Shown here: positions 47,679-57,356 of the stretch, in pieces
How the letters are laid out: each line of letters opens with the position of its first letter
How positions within the stretch are numbered: position 1 is the first letter of the stretch
Assembly (NCBI GenBank): GCA_030147525.1
Contig: JASBVF010000008.1
Coordinates: forward strand, 1 to 58,356
Direction: 5' to 3'
DNA from: Bacteroidota bacterium
Lineage (GTDB): Bacteria; Bacteroidota; Bacteroidia; Chitinophagales; Saprospiraceae
DNA: 58,356 nt
The notes under the pieces: generated by a model
Seen by the model: only the letters and a program-made list of their open reading frames with translations
Told to the model about the DNA's origin: nothing
The model's database searches: none
Program-made: the position numbers and the translations under genes

Positions 47679-47701
47679 CGATGATGAAATTTGAAAAGTT
47701 G

Positions 47702-47738
47702 GCGCCTGTCCTGGTTTTCGGGGCAGGCGCTGTTTTTT
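47702..47738 (+). terminator. Intrinsic terminator after the Gfo/Idh/MocA gene
   Basis: GCGCCTG at 47702-47708 pairs with CAGGCGC at 47724-47730. A T-rich tract follows (TGTTTTTT to 47738). It lies 24 bp after the stop codon on the plus strand. Confidence 0.7.
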
Positions 47739-47813
47739 GTGTAAAACTGTTTTATCTCAATAATTCAAAACCATACGCTTTTTCCAATTGCATTTTTCAC
47801 GTTTCTGACAATT

Positions 47814-47976
47814 AGCCCCAGCGGGGCGGTTATGTTTGTAGTAAGATGCACCACCCCGGTTTTGAGCCCCAGCGGGGCGATAATATTTTCAAAATCGAAA
47901 AAACATGGCCGCCCCGCTGGGGCTCAAAATTGTTATTTTCGGTACTCTCTACAAACATAATCGCCCCGCTGGGGCT
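47814..47976. repeat. Nested palindromic element A
   Basis: The outer 28-bp arms lie at 47814-47841 and 47949-47976. They are complementary with one mismatch and carry a GCCCCAGCGGGGC core next to TTATGTTTGTAG. Inside is a second, perfect 20-bp inverted repeat (47860-47879 and 47910-47929) with the same GCCCCAGCGGGGC core. It occupies most of the useful sequence in the 426-bp gap 47679-48104; the rest holds only the terminator at 47702-47738 and AT-rich sequence without a gene. The structure resembles REPIN or MITE-like elements. A related element lies at 48487-48658. Confidence 0.85.
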
Positions 47977-48104
47977 TACTGTCAACAACACCAATTTTCA
48001 TGAAAGAAAAAGTGTATGGTTATGAATCTGAATAAAACGAACTGAAACAGGTTTTCCGGCTGTTACGCTTTGCGTAAGTCAATAATTTTAAAATCCTTAA
48101 AAAA

Positions 48105-48464
48105 ATGAGCCGCAAGGAATTAATCACCCAATGGGTAGCAACCTTCAACGCCGCCGATGCGGCCGGATTGGCAGCTTTTTACCACGAAGACGCCATCAAT
48201 CACCAGGTAGCGAACGAACCTATCGAAGGGAAAGCAGCCATTCAGGAGATGTTCGCCCGGGAATTCGCCTTGGCTGAAATGGTCTGCATCATCGAAAATA
48301 TTTTTGAAGACGGCGACTGGGCCATTCTGGAATGGAAAGACCCGCTCGGACTCCGGGGCTGCGGTTTTTTCCAAATCCTCGACGGGAAAATCAAATTTCA
48401 GAGGGGCTACTGGGATAAGCTGTCATTTCTAAGGCAACATAATTTGCCGGTACCGACTGAATGA
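48105..48464 (+). CDS. SnoaL-like / NTF2-fold small protein
   Basis: This 119-residue protein has the nuclear transport factor 2-like fold. It opens with a helix (MSRKELITQWVATFNAADA), then FYHEDAINHQVANEPIEGKA, the typical 'polyketide cyclase SnoaL' segment. It ends with GFFQILDGKIKFQRGYWD, typical of SnoaL-like proteins. It is cytosolic, without a signal peptide. Such proteins can be small isomerases, cyclases or ligand-binding proteins; the substrate cannot be predicted. It stands alone between two nested palindromic elements. Confidence 0.8.
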   Translation: MSRKELITQWVATFNAADAAGLAAFYHEDAINHQVANEPIEGKAAIQEMFAREFALAEMVCIIENIFEDGDWAILEWKDPLGLRGCGFFQILDGKIKFQRGYWDKLSFLRQHNLPVPTE

Positions 48465-48486
48465 AACGTGGGTCATCCCGAATTTT

Positions 48487-48656
48487 GATAAAATTTCAGC
48501 CCCGGAGGGGCGATTATGTTTGTAGCATTAATTTTATCCAAAAATGGAGCCCCAGCGGGGCGGCAATCGATAGATAACCGCCCCGCTGGGGCTCCATTTT
48601 TTATTATTAGGCCATTTTTCTACAAACATAGCCGCCCCTCCGGGGCTGAAATTTCA

Positions 48657-48658
<2 letters not shown>
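48487..48658. repeat. Nested palindromic element B, touching the TonB receptor stop codon
   Basis: The 39-bp outer arms at 48487-48525 and 48620-48658 are complementary except at three positions. They carry GCCCCGGAGGGGC next to TATGTTTGTAG. Inside is a perfect inverted repeat of about 24 bp (48540-48563 and 48578-48601) with the core GCCCCAGCGGGGC of element A. The right arm overlaps the first two bases of the minus-strand stop codon (48657-48659) of the TonB receptor gene, so the element probably also forms the 3' end of that transcript. Confidence 0.88.
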
Positions 48659-51257
<2,599 letters not shown>

Positions 51258-51584
51258 CTTGAGAAGTGTTTGGTGAGTAAAGTTTTTGAAAGTTAAATGT
51301 AAGGTAGAGCGATGAGAAAACGGCAGGGGAAGGCAGATAAAAATTCAGGAAAAATCCTAATCCCAACTAAGCATCAGGGAGCATTTTCACCTTAAAAAAC
51401 TGAAAATTTTTCACCTGTCAGGCTGTCATTTTGACACTAATTTGGACATATTTTCATTCAAAAACGTCACTAATTCGATTGGAACGGAGCTTGATGGACC
51501 ATTTTTGAACAAAAGCTTTCGGTTGTAGACAACCGGCTTTTTTAACGTTATTCATTATTGTTTAACCAAAAAAAGTTGTAAGCT
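51258..51584. other. 327-bp divergent region, TonB receptor / hsp20
   Basis: No gene is visible. On the plus strand a hairpin at 51511-51543 ends in six T (listed separately). No convincing TTTG/TAnnTTTG pair was found for either gene. A degenerate TTTC-N20-TAACTTTC pair lies on the minus strand near 51288-51319, upstream of the TonB receptor. Confidence 0.4.
51511..51543 (+). terminator. Terminator-like hairpin in the hsp20 leader
   Basis: CGGTTG (51520-51525) pairs with CAACCG (51530-51535) around a TAGA loop. The stem is extended by AAAAGC (51511-51516) with GCTTTT (51536-51541), leaving a 3-nt bulge, and six T follow (51538-51543). It lies 42 bp before the hsp20 ATG, with no plus-strand gene upstream. 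It may therefore act as a leader attenuator or as a structured 5' untranslated region. Confidence 0.5.
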
Positions 51585-52037
51585 ATGACACTCGTTAAAT
51601 CAAATTCCGACCGTTTCCCCGCATTCCCGAAGTTCTTCGACGACTTTTTCAGCCGGGATATTTTCGACTGGGGATTTAACAACTTTTCCAACACCAACAC
51701 AACCTTACCGTCTGTCAACATCCGGGAAACAAATGATGAGTTCCTGGTAGAAATGGCAGCCCCCGGCATGGACAAAAAGGATTTCAAAATCGAACTCGAT
51801 AACGAAATCCTCAAGATTACTTCCGAAAAGCAGATGGAAAATGAACTGAAAAACGACGAACGCTACACTCGCCGTGAGTTTAGCTATCAGTCCTTCCAGC
51901 GCAGTTTCCACCTGCCGAAAACCGTGGTGGACGAGAGCAAGATCAAGGCGAAGTACGAAAACGGTCTGCTCCGCATCATGATTCCGAAGAAGGAAGAGGC
52001 CAAAGCTCTGCCGCCACGCCAGATTGCTATCGGCTAA
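51585..52037 (+). CDS. Small heat-shock protein Hsp20 / alpha-crystallin
   Basis: This 150-residue protein has an aromatic N-terminal arm (PKFFDDFFSRDIFDWGFNNF) and an alpha-crystallin domain at about 40-135 (VEMAAPGMDKKDFKIELDNE, ending in NGLLRIMIPKKEE). Its short C-terminal extension contains LPPRQIAI. Small heat-shock proteins hold unfolding proteins in large oligomers, without ATP, for later refolding. It lies 148 bp upstream of a Deg/HtrA-type protease gene, with a possible terminator between. The two may form a stress-response pair. Confidence 0.92.
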   Translation: MTLVKSNSDRFPAFPKFFDDFFSRDIFDWGFNNFSNTNTTLPSVNIRETNDEFLVEMAAPGMDKKDFKIELDNEILKITSEKQMENELKNDERYTRREFSYQSFQRSFHLPKTVVDESKIKAKYENGLLRIMIPKKEEAKALPPRQIAIG

Positions 52038-52077
52038 GAAAAACCAGAACGGATTTTCAGGGTTAAAAGAGAAGTCT

Positions 52078-52112
52078 GCTCCGATGCCTTTGGCAAAGGA
52101 GCGGCTTTTTTT
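52078..52112 (+). terminator. Possible terminator after hsp20
   Basis: GCTCC (52078-52082) can pair with GGAGC (52098-52102); an alternative inner pairing is CCTTT/AAAGG. Seven T follow (52106-52112). The stem is short, so leaky termination between hsp20 and the protease gene is plausible. Confidence 0.45.
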
Positions 52113-52185
52113 AAAAAGTAGCTCCGGCTTGTTGGCTAAAAAAGTCAGTTTCAATAAGCCTGCGCTACCTAAAAAAAATATTGTG

Positions 52186-53682
52186 ATGAAAAGAATACAT
52201 TATATTTTACCAGGCATTGTTGCCTTCATTCTCTCGGCAGCTTTACTCATCGTTTATCATTTTTGGGTAAAAAAAAGCCCAAGAACCTTCAAAATTGAAC
52301 ACGTCAATTCTACTCCGGCGGGCAAGGCCGTTTTCACCCTCGACAACAACGGCGACGTCATCCCGCTTGATTTTACCCGGGTGGCAGAAAATGTCATGGA
52401 TGCTGTGGTACACGTAAAATCCACCTCAACGAGCCGCAACCGGGGTAATGCGGAGGCTATGCCCGACCTGTTCCGGGATTTCTTCCGGGACAACCCTGAC
52501 CTCTTCCGCCGTTTCGACGATGGCGGCAAGCCCATGCCGCAGGTCGGTACCGGCAGCGGCGTCATCATCGAACCGGACGGGTACATCGTCACCAACAACC
52601 ATGTGATCGCCGACGCTGACGACATCGAAGTGACGCTCTACGACAACCGCAGCTACAAAGCCACCGTTGTCGGCACCGACCCGACGACCGACCTGGCCCT
52701 CATTCGCATCAAAGAATCCGACCTCCCCGCCCTGCCCTTCGTCAATTCCGACCAGGTGAAAGTGGGCGAATGGGTGATGGCTGTGGGTAACCCTTTCAAC
52801 CTGACGAGCACCGTGACGGCGGGCATCGTGAGTGCCAAAGGCCGCAACATCAACATTTTGCGGGAGCAATATTCCGTGGAAAGTTTCATCCAAACCGACG
52901 CTGCCATCAACCCCGGCAACAGCGGCGGCGCTCTCGTCAACCTCGACGGCGGACTGATCGGCATCAACACGGCCATTGCCTCGAACACAGGCAGCTACGC
53001 CGGGTATGGTTTTGCCGTGCCGGCCAACATCGTGAGCAAGGTCGTGGAGGATTTGATGAAATACGGCGTCGTGCAGCGGGGCGTGCTTGGCGTGATGATC
53101 CGCACGGTGGATGGCAATCTGGCCAAAGAAAAAGACCTGCCGCTGACCCGTGGCGCCTATGTTGACAGCCTGCTCGAAAACAGCGCCGCCGCTGCCGCCG
53201 GTATCAAGTCCGGCGACATCATCATCGCTGTGAACGGAGCAGAGGTGATCAGCTCGCCCAATTTACAGGAACTCATCGCCCGCCATCGCCCCGGCGACAA
53301 AGTAGAAGTGAAAGTAAACCGCAAAGGCACCGAGCGCACCTTCGACGTGACGCTGAACAACCGCCGTGGCAACACGGATCTGGTGAAAAAAGAGCACCTC
53401 GACGTGCTCAGCATGCTCGGTGCTGATTTTGAAAATCTGGATGAAAAAACAACGAAAAAACTCGGCATCGACGGCGGCGTGAAGGTCAAGTCGCTCTACG
53501 CCGGCAAGCTGCGCCGCAACACGCAGATGCAGGAGGGTTTCATCATCACCAAAGTGGATGGAAAATCCATTCGTTCGGTGGATGACCTGGCCAAGGCGCT
53601 TCAAGGCCGCAAGGGCGGCGTAATGCTGGAAGGCGTATATGAAAATCTGCCGGGCACGCAGTACTACGCTTTTGGAATGTGA
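52186..53682 (+). CDS. Deg/HtrA-type serine protease with two PDZ domains
   Basis: A 498-residue protein from ATG 52186. An open stretch upstream to 52024 looks non-coding, whereas MKRIHYILPGIVAFILSAAL gives a clean membrane anchor. The trypsin-like domain holds the triad H139 (TNNHVIAD), D169 (TTDLALIR) and S246 (NPGNSGGAL). Two PDZ domains follow (about 300-390, with GAYVDSLLENSAAAAAGIKS, and about 400-495). It degrades or holds misfolded envelope proteins in the periplasm. The N-terminal helix suggests membrane attachment rather than free secretion. The gene order with hsp20 suggests shared stress control. Confidence 0.92.
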   Translation: MKRIHYILPGIVAFILSAALLIVYHFWVKKSPRTFKIEHVNSTPAGKAVFTLDNNGDVIPLDFTRVAENVMDAVVHVKSTSTSRNRGNAEAMPDLFRDFFRDNPDLFRRFDDGGKPMPQVGTGSGVIIEPDGYIVTNNHVIADADDIEVTLYDNRSYKATVVGTDPTTDLALIRIKESDLPALPFVNSDQVKVGEWVMAVGNPFNLTSTVTAGIVSAKGRNINILREQYSVESFIQTDAAINPGNSGGALVNLDGGLIGINTAIASNTGSYAGYGFAVPANIVSKVVEDLMKYGVVQRGVLGVMIRTVDGNLAKEKDLPLTRGAYVDSLLENSAAAAAGIKSGDIIIAVNGAEVISSPNLQELIARHRPGDKVEVKVNRKGTERTFDVTLNNRRGNTDLVKKEHLDVLSMLGADFENLDEKTTKKLGIDGGVKVKSLYAGKLRRNTQMQEGFIITKVDGKSIRSVDDLAKALQGRKGGVMLEGVYENLPGTQYYAFGM

Positions 53683-53691
53683 TTTTTTCTC

Positions 53692-53766
53692 CCGCAGATC
53701 ACGCAGATTATCGCAGAATTTTCATCCTGAAAGGATCTAATCTGCACCCATCAGCGAAATCTGCGG
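53692..53766. repeat. Dispersed-type inverted repeat (CGCAGAT family)
   Basis: CCGCAGAT at 53692-53699 pairs with ATCTGCGG at 53759-53766. Inside, CGCAGATTA pairs with TAATCTGC. It lies 10 bp after the protease stop. It matches the style of CGCAGATT-rich intergenic repeats common in Bacteroidota genomes and may serve as a terminator. Confidence 0.5.
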
Positions 53767-53800
53767 AAGCCGAATTTTTCACCATAAAAAATCATTTGTC

Positions 53801-54058
53801 ATGCAAGTCAGAAGATTCAAACCCGGCGACCGGGTACAACATCGAAACGGCGGGCAGGTGATGGAAGTGATGAAATACGTTTTGGAACGCCGCCCGCTGG
53901 TAGGAGAAGTTTACAGCGACTCTCTCGTGGAGTGTGTCTGGTACGATGAAGGAGAGCGACAGTCCGGGGTGTTTCATCAAAATGTGCTAACACCGGTGAG
54001 CGATCCAAAGGGATTATTTCCCACGTCTGTCGATACCAGACGGAAAGATTCCCGGTAA
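53801..54058 (+). CDS. DUF2158 (YodC-like) small protein
   Basis: This 85-residue protein matches the DUF2158 pattern: FKPGDRVQHRNGGQVMEV near the N-terminus and VECVWYDEGERQSGVFHQNV in the middle. These are a small SH3-like beta barrel with a conserved Cys-x-Trp-Tyr/Phe. The family function is unknown. No signal peptide. The ATG at 53801 has no obvious Shine-Dalgarno sequence, as is usual here. Confidence 0.7.
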   Translation: MQVRRFKPGDRVQHRNGGQVMEVMKYVLERRPLVGEVYSDSLVECVWYDEGERQSGVFHQNVLTPVSDPKGLFPTSVDTRRKDSR

Positions 54059-54076
54059 ACTTCAGCGATCGGAAGG

Positions 54077-54135
54077 GGTTTGGGTTGAAAACAAGCGGGA
54101 TTAGCTTTAAATTGAGGCTTGTTTTAACCCAAACC
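54077..54135. repeat. 20-bp inverted repeat overlapping a putative promoter
   Basis: GGTTTGGGTTGAAAACAAGC at 54077-54096 pairs with 54117-54135 with one unpaired base; the loop is 20 nt. TTTG at 54079-54082 and TAGCTTTA at 54102-54109 have the 19-bp spacing of a Bacteroidota promoter. The site can therefore be read as a terminator of the DUF2158 gene, a promoter or operator of the next gene, or both. Confidence 0.5.
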
Positions 54136-54162
54136 ATCTTCCAAACCTTTAAAACTTCACCG

Positions 54163-54750
54163 ATGAAAACAATTCACCCCTATCTTTCCCACCAACATTT
54201 TTTTCAGGTAAAACTTTTGCGATTGGGTTTTGCAGCGCTGTTATTGGCCTGCACCCTACCCTGCTTTTCGCAGCAAAAACCCAGCGATGTGGAATTGTTA
54301 AGCACCCAACCGATGACGATCTCCGACGGGTGTGAGCAGTACATTTCCGTGAGCGGAACGAACTCGATCATGGAGTCCAAACAATTCATTATCGTAAAAC
54401 GGGGAACTTACAGCTACGAGCTGAAAATAGCCATGCACGAACAGGGTGCTGCCGGCACAATTTACTCCAACCTGGGTGAAAGATACAACGCCGGTGACGA
54501 GTTGGTTTTCGTCAATTCAGAAAATCAAAGGGTGTCTTTGCGACTGGGCACAGTTGAAAATACAGAAACCCAATCAATCGCTACTTTCCCCCTGGATGCG
54601 GACATGATCAAGTGGCTTGCGGCAGCCCCCATGCAAGTGCTTTATTTGAAAAACAATGTAAAAAACCAAATGCTGAAATTCACGATCAACGAAGAGCGGT
54701 CTGCCTATTTTCACGAAACCATGCAGTGCTTCCTGGGCAAAATGCAGTGA
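54163..54750 (+). CDS. Hypothetical exported protein
   Basis: A 195-residue protein from ATG 54163; an upstream TTG at 54085 is less likely because it would put 26 extra residues before the signal peptide. The leader ends in LLLACTLPCFSQ. The mature part has SDGCEQYISVSGTNSIMESK, then short beta strands, and resembles no family I can name. Two late Met/Cys-containing segments (MQVLYLKNNVKNQMLKF and FHETMQCFLGKMQ) follow. It may be a periplasmic protein. Confidence 0.55.
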   Translation: MKTIHPYLSHQHFFQVKLLRLGFAALLLACTLPCFSQQKPSDVELLSTQPMTISDGCEQYISVSGTNSIMESKQFIIVKRGTYSYELKIAMHEQGAAGTIYSNLGERYNAGDELVFVNSENQRVSLRLGTVENTETQSIATFPLDADMIKWLAAAPMQVLYLKNNVKNQMLKFTINEERSAYFHETMQCFLGKMQ

Positions 54751-54841
54751 AGTGAAACGGCCGGATTTTTTTAACATTTTCCAAAATAAGAATCCGCACA
54801 GCCCCGGCGTTTAGAGCGGCAAAACATAACCCGCCTGAACG

Positions 54842-55351
54842 ATGACGAACAAAAAAATCACTGTTACCCTTATTTTTTGGCTGGCGGCATGCCTGCCTTT
54901 CGCTGTGCCTTCGGCAACTGACGCTTTTTCTTTAAACCACGCACCCGACCTCTGGAAGCAGGACATGCTCGACCGGGTGAACCTCCTGCGCTCAAAGGGT
55001 TGTCATTGCGGGCGGAAATACATGCCGCCCGTTCCGCCCCTTCGCTGGAATGAAAAGCTCGAAAAAGCAGCCTACTCACATGCTGCTGACATGGAGCGCA
55101 ACCGTTTTTTCAGCCACAAAGGCTCGAACGGAAAATATTCCGCTGACCGGGCGAGCAAGGCTGGTTACAAATGGAACTTCGTCGGCGAAAATATTGCCTG
55201 GGGCTACGATTCAGTCAGCGAAGTGGTGCTGGGCTGGAAAACAAGTTCCGGCCATTGCCGCAACATGATGCATAGCGGTTATACGGAAATGGGCGCCGGG
55301 AAAACAGGCACTTATTGGGTGCAGGTACTCGGGACTCCTTTGAAACCGTAA
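54842..55351 (+). CDS. CAP (SCP/PR-1) domain secreted protein
   Basis: This 169-residue protein has a signal peptide (residues 1-28). The CAP domain carries its signature segments: LRWNEKLEKAAYSHAADM, FFSHKGSNG, VGENIAWG, and the C-terminal GHCRNMMHSGYTEMGAG with a histidine/glutamate set as in other bacterial CAP proteins. Such proteins are extracellular, with roles that vary from lipid binding to metal-dependent functions. Cysteines near 54-56 may form a disulfide. There are no other domains. Confidence 0.88.
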   Translation: MTNKKITVTLIFWLAACLPFAVPSATDAFSLNHAPDLWKQDMLDRVNLLRSKGCHCGRKYMPPVPPLRWNEKLEKAAYSHAADMERNRFFSHKGSNGKYSADRASKAGYKWNFVGENIAWGYDSVSEVVLGWKTSSGHCRNMMHSGYTEMGAGKTGTYWVQVLGTPLKP

Positions 55352-55441
55352 ATCCGGCCCGATAATGGCTGAAATATTTTTGCGCAGAACAAGCAGCATT
55401 CAAAAGCTGTTTTACCTTCGCAAATTATTACATCCAACTGC

Positions 55442-55804
55442 ATGGTAACCCGTTTAAAGAAAATCACCCGTATTCCCCGCATGATGCTTTGGGCCTTCGT
55501 TATGGAAGGCGTCGAGACGAAGCAGATGATCCGGACGTTTGCGCTGAAAGGCAAGACGCACCTGCGCATCGCCGATCCCGAGAAGGGCCCCACTGAAGAG
55601 GAAATGCGCAAAGCCATCGAACAGCTCCGGGATATTCCCCGGTTCCTGCCTTTTTTTGTGTTCATCGTCGCCCCGATGCCGGGCGTCACCGAAGGCTACG
55701 TACTGTTGGCCGTCAGCCTTGAAAAATGGATGGGAAGAAAGATCAGCCTGCTGCCGAACCAGTTCCGGAAGGTGTTCCAGAAAGATGTGAACGATGTGAA
55801 TTGA
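55442..55804 (+). CDS. Short LETM1-like protein
   Basis: A 120-residue protein with a basic N-terminus and one hydrophobic segment (IPRFLPFFVFIVAPMPGVTE, residues about 70-89). SLEKWMGRKISLLPNQFRKV follows. The LPFF...P...LLP order resembles the core of the LETM1 domain (mitochondrial ion-exchange protein), of which short bacterial members exist. There is no signal peptide. The similarity is by eye only; an unrelated membrane-associated protein remains possible. It ends 38 bp before the TfoX-like gene. Confidence 0.45.
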   Translation: MVTRLKKITRIPRMMLWAFVMEGVETKQMIRTFALKGKTHLRIADPEKGPTEEEMRKAIEQLRDIPRFLPFFVFIVAPMPGVTEGYVLLAVSLEKWMGRKISLLPNQFRKVFQKDVNDVN

Positions 55805-55842
55805 GGCAGATCCGGAAAGTTTTTCATCAAAAAAATCTCCTC

Positions 55843-56169
55843 ATGGCCTTCTCACAGGATTACCTTGATTTTGTGCTCGATCAATTTTCGGAATTCGGCG
55901 AGGTGACGCACAAAAAGATGTTCGGCGGCGTCGGTTTTTACAAAGACGGGCTGATGTTCGGCGGCATCATGAATGGCATACTCCACCTGAAAGTCGATGA
56001 TGAAACCCGCCAGGAATTTATCGCCAGAAACATGGAGCCTTTCGCTCACGGCAAACCGAAAAAATTGCCCACCTACTACCAGGTTCCCGTCGAAATTGTC
56101 GAAGATAAAAAAGAGCTGAAACGCTGGGCTGAAAAGGCTTTTTCAGCGGCTTTGAAAAGCAAAAAATGA
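55843..56169 (+). CDS. TfoX/Sxy N-terminal domain protein
   Basis: A 108-residue protein from ATG 55843, chosen because the upstream in-frame extension overlaps the preceding gene. It matches the TfoX N-terminal domain: KKMFGGVGFYKDGLMFGGIM and LPTYYQVPVEIVEDKKELKR are the family's typical segments. TfoX/Sxy proteins are linked to competence control in Haemophilus and relatives. Stand-alone short members such as this one are common and usually of unknown role. It converges on DUF2147 across a 27-bp perfect inverted repeat. Confidence 0.85.
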   Translation: MAFSQDYLDFVLDQFSEFGEVTHKKMFGGVGFYKDGLMFGGIMNGILHLKVDDETRQEFIARNMEPFAHGKPKKLPTYYQVPVEIVEDKKELKRWAEKAFSAALKSKK

Positions 56170-56186
56170 AAGCCGGGCGTTAAAAT

Positions 56187-56252
56187 TGAAATTGAGAAAT
56201 TAGTTGAAATTGGGAGTTCAAATTTCCAATTTCAACTAATTTCTCAATTTCA
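56187..56252. terminator. Perfect 27-bp inverted repeat, bidirectional terminator
   Basis: The arms at 56187-56213 and 56226-56252 are exactly complementary over 27 bp (TGAAATTGAGAAATTAGTTG and onwards) with a 12-nt loop. They lie in the 101-bp gap between the converging TfoX-like and DUF2147 genes. The AT-rich stem (about 26% GC) is unusual in this GC-rich window. It could end transcripts from both sides. Confidence 0.7.
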
Positions 56253-56270
56253 TTAAATCTTGGCTTTTGG

Positions 56271-56711
56271 TTAAAAATCCGTCACCCGATGCCACGTTTG
56301 CGTCCGGAAGAAAAAGCCGACGTAGCCACGCACTTTCAGCACATCCTTGCCTTCCGTCCAGATTTTGCAGGTGTAGGATTTCCCGTTTTTCGGGTCCAGG
56401 ATTTCACCGCCGTTGTACTCGCTTCCATCTTTTTTCATCGATGAAATGATGACCATGCCGTTGATTTTTTTGCCGTGGCGGGCGTCAGATTTCGGGCATT
56501 CCTTGCAGACCGGGTCCTGGTCTTCGTTGGGTTTGCGATAGAGTTTGACGATTTTACCTTCGTATCGGCCATCGTTGGTTTTGTAAATTTTGACGACGCT
56601 TTTCGGATCACCGGTTTCGTCGTCAATGGTTTTCCAGTGACCGACCACATCCTGCCCGAAGGCAGCAGCGGTCAAAAAACAGAGCAAAAAGGCAGCAAAA
56701 AAAGATTTCAT
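56271..56711 (-). CDS. DUF2147 exported protein
   Basis: This 146-residue protein has a signal peptide (cut after AAAFGQ). A lipocalin-like beta barrel typical of DUF2147 follows: VVGHWKTIDDETGDPKSVVK, then YEGKIVKLYRKPNEDQDPVC, and the ending LKVRGYVGFFFRTQTWHRV. It is periplasmic and its function is unknown. A CKEC pair near residues 69-72 may bind metal or form a disulfide. It starts 22 bp after the TlpA-like gene, so the two are probably co-transcribed. Confidence 0.87.
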   Translation of the reverse strand: MKSFFAAFLLCFLTAAAFGQDVVGHWKTIDDETGDPKSVVKIYKTNDGRYEGKIVKLYRKPNEDQDPVCKECPKSDARHGKKINGMVIISSMKKDGSEYNGGEILDPKNGKSYTCKIWTEGKDVLKVRGYVGFFFRTQTWHRVTDF

Positions 56712-56733
56712 AAAAATTAGTTTTAGTTGATTA

Positions 56734-57273
56734 TCAATTTAATGCGTCTTTGACCATACCTTCCAATTCCTCGTAGCCGTCCATTTCACCCAGCTTGATG
56801 GAGCGGCCTTTTTGGTTGTAAACCAGCGTAAACGGTATGGCGCCATCCCACTCCGTACTCACCTTATCGATCCAGGAATTGTAATCCATGTCTGCCAGGG
56901 CGAGGACATGGGGCGCCAGGTTTCGCTCCTGCACGAACGGAATGAGCTTGCGCTGGATGTCTTTCGGAAAATCCATGCTGACCATGTACACTTTCACCGG
57001 CTTGCCGTCATACTCCCGGATCAGTTTTTCAAAATACGGCATCTCCGCCACGCAGGGCTTGCACCACGTCGCCCAGAAGTTGATGACGTAGGTCGTATCG
57101 TTTGAAAACTGGATGTACGGCTCGAATTCGTCGAAAGTCATGTAAACCGGGAAGGGGATGGTGTCATTCGCTACAGTCTTCGCCGTTGAAGGCGGCTGAT
57201 TACTATTTTCAGTTTGTTTGGCAGTGCAACTCAGCGCAATCGTGGCTATGAGAATGTGGATGAGAATCTTCAT
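56734..57273 (-). CDS. TlpA/ResA-like thioredoxin, probable lipoprotein
   Basis: This 179-residue protein has a lipobox at IALSC (C16), suggesting an inner- or outer-membrane lipoprotein facing the periplasm. A thioredoxin fold follows, with the active site WCKPC (C71, C74) and the cis-proline region IPFTLVYNQKGRS. TlpA-like proteins reduce or isomerise disulfides, often in cytochrome maturation; the partner is unknown. It is the upstream member of a pair with the DUF2147 gene (22-bp gap). ATG start at 57273. Confidence 0.88.
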   Translation of the reverse strand: MKILIHILIATIALSCTAKQTENSNQPPSTAKTVANDTIPFPVYMTFDEFEPYIQFSNDTTYVINFWATWCKPCVAEMPYFEKLIREYDGKPVKVYMVSMDFPKDIQRKLIPFVQERNLAPHVLALADMDYNSWIDKVSTEWDGAIPFTLVYNQKGRSIKLGEMDGYEELEGMVKDALN

Positions 57274-57287
57274 GATCTATTTTTTGA

Positions 57288-57356
57288 TGAACGCAGAGGC
57301 GCAATGACGCAGAGGAAAAACTCAGCAACCTCAGCGTCCCGGCGTCTCAGCGTTCA
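57288..57356. repeat. Dispersed-type inverted repeat at the GH3 gene end
   Basis: Arms TGAACGCAGAGGCGC (57288-57302) and GCGTCTCAGCGTTCA (57342-57356) are imperfectly complementary. The right arm covers the stop codon (57354-57356) of the GH3-family gene. The GCAGAGGCGC...GACGCAGAGG style is typical of short intergenic repeats that also occur in other bacteria. Confidence 0.45.

Noticed and set aside
52024-52185. N-terminal extension of the Deg protease to 52024
   Set aside because: The stretch overlaps the hsp20 end and a terminator-like structure. The ATG at 52186 gives a proper membrane anchor.
54085-54162. TTG start at 54085 for the exported hypothetical protein
   Set aside because: The extra residues are encoded by an inverted repeat and promoter-like region, and they precede a complete signal peptide.
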